Part shown: piece by piece, positions 60,407 through 64,000 of the stretch | How the letters are laid out: each line of letters starts with the position of its first letter | Position numbering within the stretch: the stretch's first letter is position 1 | The notes under the pieces: model-generated | What the model was told of the DNA's origin: nothing | The model's database searches: none | What the model saw: only the letters and a program-made list of their open reading frames with translations | Made by a program: the position numbers and the translations under genes | Source of the DNA: Thalassobacillus sp043497085 | Lineage (GTDB): Bacteria > Bacillota > Bacilli > Bacillales > Halobacillaceae | NCBI GenBank assembly: GCA_043497085.1 | Contig: JBIEKI010000003.1 | DNA length: 64,000 nt | Strand: one strand, 5' to 3'

Positions 60407-61022
60407 CCTTATTCACCTCTTTCTGCCGCTGTTTATGAATGTTGAAGCCTTTTAATATGTTGGTACGGACTAATACATCACCTATAACCTTGCTCAACCA
60501 TCCAGATAGGACAACACCACTCAGGCAACGGACAGCGAATGCAATCAGAAGGATGGTTATTCCCCATTTGTAATAACCGAACCAAAATGCTGCAATAATA
60601 AACCATAAAGGAACAGCAAGAAAACCGGCTATTGCTGTACTCAACCAATCCCAGCGCTTATAACGGAATAATGCATAACCGAGTTCAACTCCTAATCCAT
60701 CAGTAGTTGCCGCTATTATTGCAACCAGCCCATTAGGGTTTCCAGAGATGATCTGAACAACCCCAGCTAATGTCAAAGTGAAAAATGCCACTCCCGGTTT
60801 TCGAATAATATAAGCAGCTAATACCCCTGAAATACTGTAAAGGCCTAAGGTGATGGAAGTCAGGATTGGCCCGCCTATAGCTGTAAGCAGCTGATTCAGC
60901 ATAGCTATATAGGTAAGCGCAACCCCATTTACGATAGCTAGAATGGCAATAAGTACAATATCCACCGTTGTAAGCCCTTTCATTTTTCTGCTATTAGAAA
61001 CTGCTTTTACTACTGTGCTCAT
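60384..61022 (-). CDS. ECF transporter S-component
   Basis: 212-aa membrane protein with about six segments and a basic C-tail; similar in type to YkoE-like S-components. It determines what the ECF system imports. Because every other operon gene acts on nucleosides or sugar products, a nucleoside is the likely cargo rather than a thiamine precursor. This is inference. Confidence 0.82.
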   Translation of the reverse strand: MSTVVKAVSNSRKMKGLTTVDIVLIAILAIVNGVALTYIAMLNQLLTAIGGPILTSITLGLYSISGVLAAYIIRKPGVAFFTLTLAGVVQIISGNPNGLVAIIAATTDGLGVELGYALFRYKRWDWLSTAIAGFLAVPLWFIIAAFWFGYYKWGITILLIAFAVRCLSGVVLSGWLSKVIGDVLVRTNILKGFNIHKQRQKEVNKDEADYSA

Positions 61023-61089
61023 TCAATTTCCTCCTTTTTAAAATTCATAATACGTAGGAACACCAAGGTAGTAACAGAACAGAAAACTT

Positions 61090-61821
61090 TCACCCCCTTT
61101 TCCTGATAACATTGAATTCAAACTTATCGCTTAAATAAAAACTGTCCGAATATAGGACAGGAATCCCATTATTAGAATAGTGCGTCTGTTTAAGTAATAA
61201 TAATGCGCTTTGTTCTTTAAGCTGCAATTTTGAAGCAATTTTGTCATCACTGATCACAGCTTTTATGGAACAAACAGAGAAGGAAATATCCATCCCAAAC
61301 TTGTCGAGAAACTTCAATAAAGATTCATAATACTTTTCCCGATATTCGTGTTCCATTCCATTTACGTAAGGAATATAGTCTTCCACATAAACAACCGGGT
61401 TTGTATCAGCAGTACGGACCCTTTCAATATAGAAGACTTCCCCCCCTTTATCCTCCAATGAAAGCTGCTTATCAATTTTTGGTGAAGCAGTTTGCACCTC
61501 AGAAAATACATTCATTGTTCCTGGAACATATCCTTGGGCTTCAATGATGTTTGTAGAACTCTCTAATGTAGCAATATTACTTTTCAGGCTATTTTTCGAT
61601 CCAATCACAAAAGTTCCTACACCTTGTTTGCTGAACAAGAATCCTTCCTGCTCTAATGTTCTAATTGCCTCCCGAATAGTATTTCTGCTTACGCCCAGCT
61701 TTTCTGAAAGTTTTTGTTCAGATGGTATTTTTTCCATTGGCTCCAAATTGTCATTGATCAAATCGAAAATCATATCTCTTGCTTGCAAATATAGACTTCT
61801 ATTAGCTAATTTCATCATCAA
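61090..61821 (-). CDS. GntR/HutC family regulator (UTRA domain)
   Basis: 243-aa repressor: winged helix (KIPSEQKLSEKLGVSRNTIREAIRTL; QGVGTFVIG) followed by a UTRA ligand domain (about 85-235). First gene of the nucleoside operon, 67 bases ahead of the S-component. A long palindrome at 61839-61872 just upstream is the obvious operator, so the operon is probably autoregulated. Confidence 0.9.
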   Translation of the reverse strand: MMMKLANRSLYLQARDMIFDLINDNLEPMEKIPSEQKLSEKLGVSRNTIREAIRTLEQEGFLFSKQGVGTFVIGSKNSLKSNIATLESSTNIIEAQGYVPGTMNVFSEVQTASPKIDKQLSLEDKGGEVFYIERVRTADTNPVVYVEDYIPYVNGMEHEYREKYYESLLKFLDKFGMDISFSVCSIKAVISDDKIASKLQLKEQSALLLLKQTHYSNNGIPVLYSDSFYLSDKFEFNVIRKRG

Positions 61822-61838
61822 CCGCTCCTTTTATCTAT

Positions 61839-61872
61839 CTTGTTGGACGTACCATGATGGTCGTCCTACAAG
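61839..61872. promoter_or_regulatory. Long palindromic operator of the nucleoside operon
   Basis: Near-perfect 34-base inverted repeat: CTTGTTGGACG facing CGTCCTACAAG, with a central ACCATGATGGT that is itself a palindrome. It lies 18-51 bases before the GntR start. Size suggests two dimers or two overlapping sites. Confidence 0.75.
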
Positions 61873-62017
61873 TTATGTTTGTAATTTTCGCACAATTCTA
61901 TCAATTGTGTCAACAGTTTTCAGAAAATTATTATATAATTACCTTGGTAATCATAGATTTCCTTAACTCTTATCGAAATCCAGGTAATATACCTTTTATA
62001 AAAAATTATTACATAAA

Positions 62018-62069
62018 AAATAAAACTGCCTACTACCGTTATTTTCACAGGAGTAGGGCAGTTTTATTT
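62018..62069 (-). terminator. Terminator of mmsA
   Basis: Seventeen-base stem AAATAAAACTGCCTACT with AGTAGGGCAGTTTTATTT (one extra base), loop of 17; T-rich on both sides. About 108 bases past the mmsA stop. Confidence 0.85.
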
Positions 62070-62176
62070 ATCTTGTCTCGATTATATAAAAGTAAGCTTA
62101 TAGGTGGCGTACAATTTTAGATTTCTAAACACCGCTCCATGGCTTCTTCACTCATCCAATTAAGAATGCGCTTAGT

Positions 62177-63637
62177 TTAAACCCAGCGCTGAGTCAGCAC
62201 TTTTTTACGTGTATAGAACTCCAAGCCATCTTTTCCGTTCGCATGCAAATCTCCATAGAATGAATCTTTCCAGCCGGAGAATGGGAAAAACGCCATCGGT
62301 GCTGGTACTCCGATGTTAACTCCAAGCATCCCTGCGTCGATCGTTTCCCTAAACTGCCTTACACTTCCGCCATCTCTTGTGAAAATGCAGGCGCCGTTGG
62401 CAAAGCGTGATTGATTGGTCAGTGCTACCGCTTCCCCGAGATCTTTTACGCGAGCAATGGACAATACGGGAGCGAAGATTTCATCCTGCCAAATTTTCAT
62501 TTCTGTAGTCACCCCGTCAAAAATAGTCGGTCCGACGAAATAGCCTTCTCTTTTAGCGTCTTCGTCGTCACGTCCATCTCGAACCAGCTTTGCTCCTTCT
62601 TTCTCGCCGGTTTTGATATAATTTAGGGTGCGTTCTTTATGGTTTTCCCGGATGACTGGTCCAAGGAACACTCCTTCATCCAGCCCGTTTCCGATTGTGA
62701 TTTCATTGGCTTTATCGGTAAGCAGTTCGATGAATTCATCAGCAACGGAATCTTCAACAGCTACGACGGATGCTGCCATACAGCGTTCACCCGCTGAACC
62801 GAAGGCTGCGTTTAAAATCTGGGTAGTCGCATTATCGATGTTCGCATCTTTCAAAACAATCGAGTGGTTTTTCGCTCCTGCAAGCGCCTGGACACGTTTC
62901 AATTTTTCTGTTCCGCGCTTGTACACATATTCCGCAACAGGCTGGGAGCCGACAAATGAAATGGCCGCTACGTCTTTATGATCCAGCAATCCGTTCACGA
63001 CATCATGGGCACCATGCACGATGTTGAATACGCCTTTCGGCAGCCCTGCTTCCTCCAAAAGCTCTGCCAGACGATTAGCAAGCAGTGGGGTACGCTCGGA
63101 TGGTTTTAATATAAACGTATTACCAGTAGCGATCGCCATCGGGAACATCCAGGCAGGAACCATCATTGGGAAGTTAAATGGCGTGATCCCACCAACAACG
63201 CCAATTGGATAGCGATAAACACCTGATTCAAGCCCTTCTGCAACGGAAGGAAGCTGCTCTCCCATCATCAAAGATGGCGCTCCGCAGGCGAACTCTACAT
63301 TTTCAATGCCACGCTGTACTTCCCCATACGCTTCTTTAAAGCTTTTTCCATTCTCGACCGTTACGATTTCAGCCAGCTCGTCCCAGTGATCAACAAGCAA
63401 CTGCTGATACTTAAATAGAATGCGGGCGCGCTTCGGAACCGGGACTTCCTTCCATTCTTGAAAAGCTTCGTTTGCAGTTTCTACCGCATCCTCTACGTCT
63501 TTTACTGATGAAATAGGCACATGGGCGATCACTTCACCGGTTGCGGGGTTGTATACCGCTTCTGTCTGATCCGATTTGGCGTCTACCCATTCGCCGCCAA
63601 TATAGTTTTGCAGTGTTTTTACAGTTGTTTGCGTCAT
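62177..63637 (-). CDS. mmsA: CoA-acylating methylmalonate-semialdehyde dehydrogenase
   Basis: 486-aa MmsA/IolA-type ALDH; catalytic Cys in AGERCMAAS near 285, FVGSQPVAEYVY near 225, TPFNFPMMVPAWMFP near 152, and the C-terminal FTRKKVLTQRW-like end. Converts (methyl)malonate semialdehyde to acetyl- or propionyl-CoA. Higher GC than the nucleoside operon. Ribosome site AGGAGGAAG. It follows an alcohol dehydrogenase by 27 bases, probably one operon. Confidence 0.94.
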   Translation of the reverse strand: MTQTTVKTLQNYIGGEWVDAKSDQTEAVYNPATGEVIAHVPISSVKDVEDAVETANEAFQEWKEVPVPKRARILFKYQQLLVDHWDELAEIVTVENGKSFKEAYGEVQRGIENVEFACGAPSLMMGEQLPSVAEGLESGVYRYPIGVVGGITPFNFPMMVPAWMFPMAIATGNTFILKPSERTPLLANRLAELLEEAGLPKGVFNIVHGAHDVVNGLLDHKDVAAISFVGSQPVAEYVYKRGTEKLKRVQALAGAKNHSIVLKDANIDNATTQILNAAFGSAGERCMAASVVAVEDSVADEFIELLTDKANEITIGNGLDEGVFLGPVIRENHKERTLNYIKTGEKEGAKLVRDGRDDEDAKREGYFVGPTIFDGVTTEMKIWQDEIFAPVLSIARVKDLGEAVALTNQSRFANGACIFTRDGGSVRQFRETIDAGMLGVNIGVPAPMAFFPFSGWKDSFYGDLHANGKDGLEFYTRKKVLTQRWV

Positions 63638-63664
63638 AGTTATCTTCCTCCTGAAAATTTAATT

Positions 63665-64000
63665 TTACCGGACGTTACTTTCCGTTGAATAATCATAATC
63701 AAAACAGATATTATAAAGCTCTTCTATTTCTAACTGTTCAGGTACCCGTGGATTATTTGCCGGACTGCCGCTTGCTAATGCATCAGCAGCCATTTTACTG
63801 ATAACGCTTTCAAATTGTTCCTTGTCGATTCCCCATCCGCACAAATTAGGGATATTCAGTTCAAGACATAATTCCTTTACAGCATTGACTGCCAGTTCGG
63901 CAGCTTGTTCTTCAGAAAGCCTTTCTGCCTCCGGAGAAAAAATCCCCCCTAAATCTGCTAACCGCTCAATCGCATATTCCTTACTGTACTCCAGTACAGC
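63665..64000 (-). CDS. Iron-containing alcohol dehydrogenase (C-terminal part)
   Basis: Last 111 residues of a group III (Fe-type) alcohol dehydrogenase; the gene runs off the right edge. Recognised by the family C-terminus: LNIPNLCGWGI, then MAADALASGSPANNPR near the end. Likely oxidises a hydroxyacid or alcohol to the semialdehyde used by MmsA. Confidence 0.85.
   Translation of the reverse strand, partial: AVLEYSKEYAIERLADLGGIFSPEAERLSEEQAAELAVNAVKELCLELNIPNLCGWGIDKEQFESVISKMAADALASGSPANNPRVPEQLEIEELYNICFDYDYSTESNVR

Larger units (their letters stand above)
61822..62176. other. Intergenic region between GntR and mmsA
   Basis: 355 bases with no gene. It holds the GntR operator at the left, an AT-rich stretch that must contain the operon promoter, and the mmsA terminator at 62018-62069. 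Nothing else recognised. Confidence 0.65.

Overview
The window is a 64 kb piece of a low-to-moderate GC Bacillota chromosome. Strong AGGAGG-type ribosome sites, an ANTAR-regulated eut operon, a csrA-flagellin pair with a SigD-like promoter, a cre-like site and Bacillus-type proteins point to Bacillaceae. No rRNA, tRNA, CRISPR or prophage is visible. Nearly every gene lies on the minus strand, so operons read from high to low coordinates. The only real plus-strand genes are one IlvD/Edd dehydratase (26657) and one GntR regulator (32664).

Region 1 (1-10.1 kb) is ethanolamine use. It holds eutB-eutC (second copy), the sensor and antiterminator eutW-eutV, eutH-eutS-eutP and eutA-eutB-eutC, the last cut by the window edge. 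Three leaders share a hexaloop hairpin overlapping an intrinsic terminator, as expected for EutV (ANTAR) antitermination. eutWV has a perfect SigA promoter. Region 2 (10.3-18.2 kb) is a RidA / diaminopropionate ammonia-lyase / YgeY-type M20 hydrolase / D-aminoacylase / Na+ symporter operon behind a perfect sigma-54 promoter, next to its enhancer-binding regulator.

Region 3 (18.5-36.8 kb) is a hydroxy- or sugar-acid catabolic island. It contains a tripartite tricarboxylate transporter, a two-subunit UxaA/SuyAB-type lyase, a LarA-like (DUF2088) protein, an IlvD/Edd dehydratase, an FAH-family enzyme, an Ldh2-type dehydrogenase, an RraA-type aldolase, two D-2-hydroxyacid dehydrogenases, an SDR and three regulators. 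Four copies of the palindrome TGGTCNNACCA mark a FadR/GntR regulon. Region 4 (37-45.8 kb) holds the full nickel-pincer set larA-larE-Ni permease-larB-larC, a CoA-transferase/enoyl-CoA hydratase/TctC operon and a Crp/Fnr regulator.

Region 5 (45.9-48.3 kb) is a csrA-flagellin locus. Downstream of the flagellin stop lies a group I intron core followed by a second flagellin 3' end; a decayed flagellin fragment lies beyond. Region 6 (48.4-61.9 kb) is a 13-gene operon: GntR regulator, ECF transporter, ComB-family phosphatase, uridine-phosphorylase-type enzyme, aldehyde dehydrogenase, a second LarA-like protein, a second IlvD/Edd dehydratase, two MTA-phosphorylase paralogues, a class II aldolase and an MtnA-type isomerase. 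It looks like a nucleoside scavenging pathway with two branches. Region 7 (62.1-64 kb) is MmsA/IolA and the end of an iron-type alcohol dehydrogenase.

The most interesting points are the two LarA-like + IlvD/Edd pairs that may draw on the single Lar cofactor pathway, the nucleoside operon that combines such a pair with a DHAP-shunt-like branch, and the flagellin intron whose unspliced and spliced messages would both encode a proper flagellin C-terminus.
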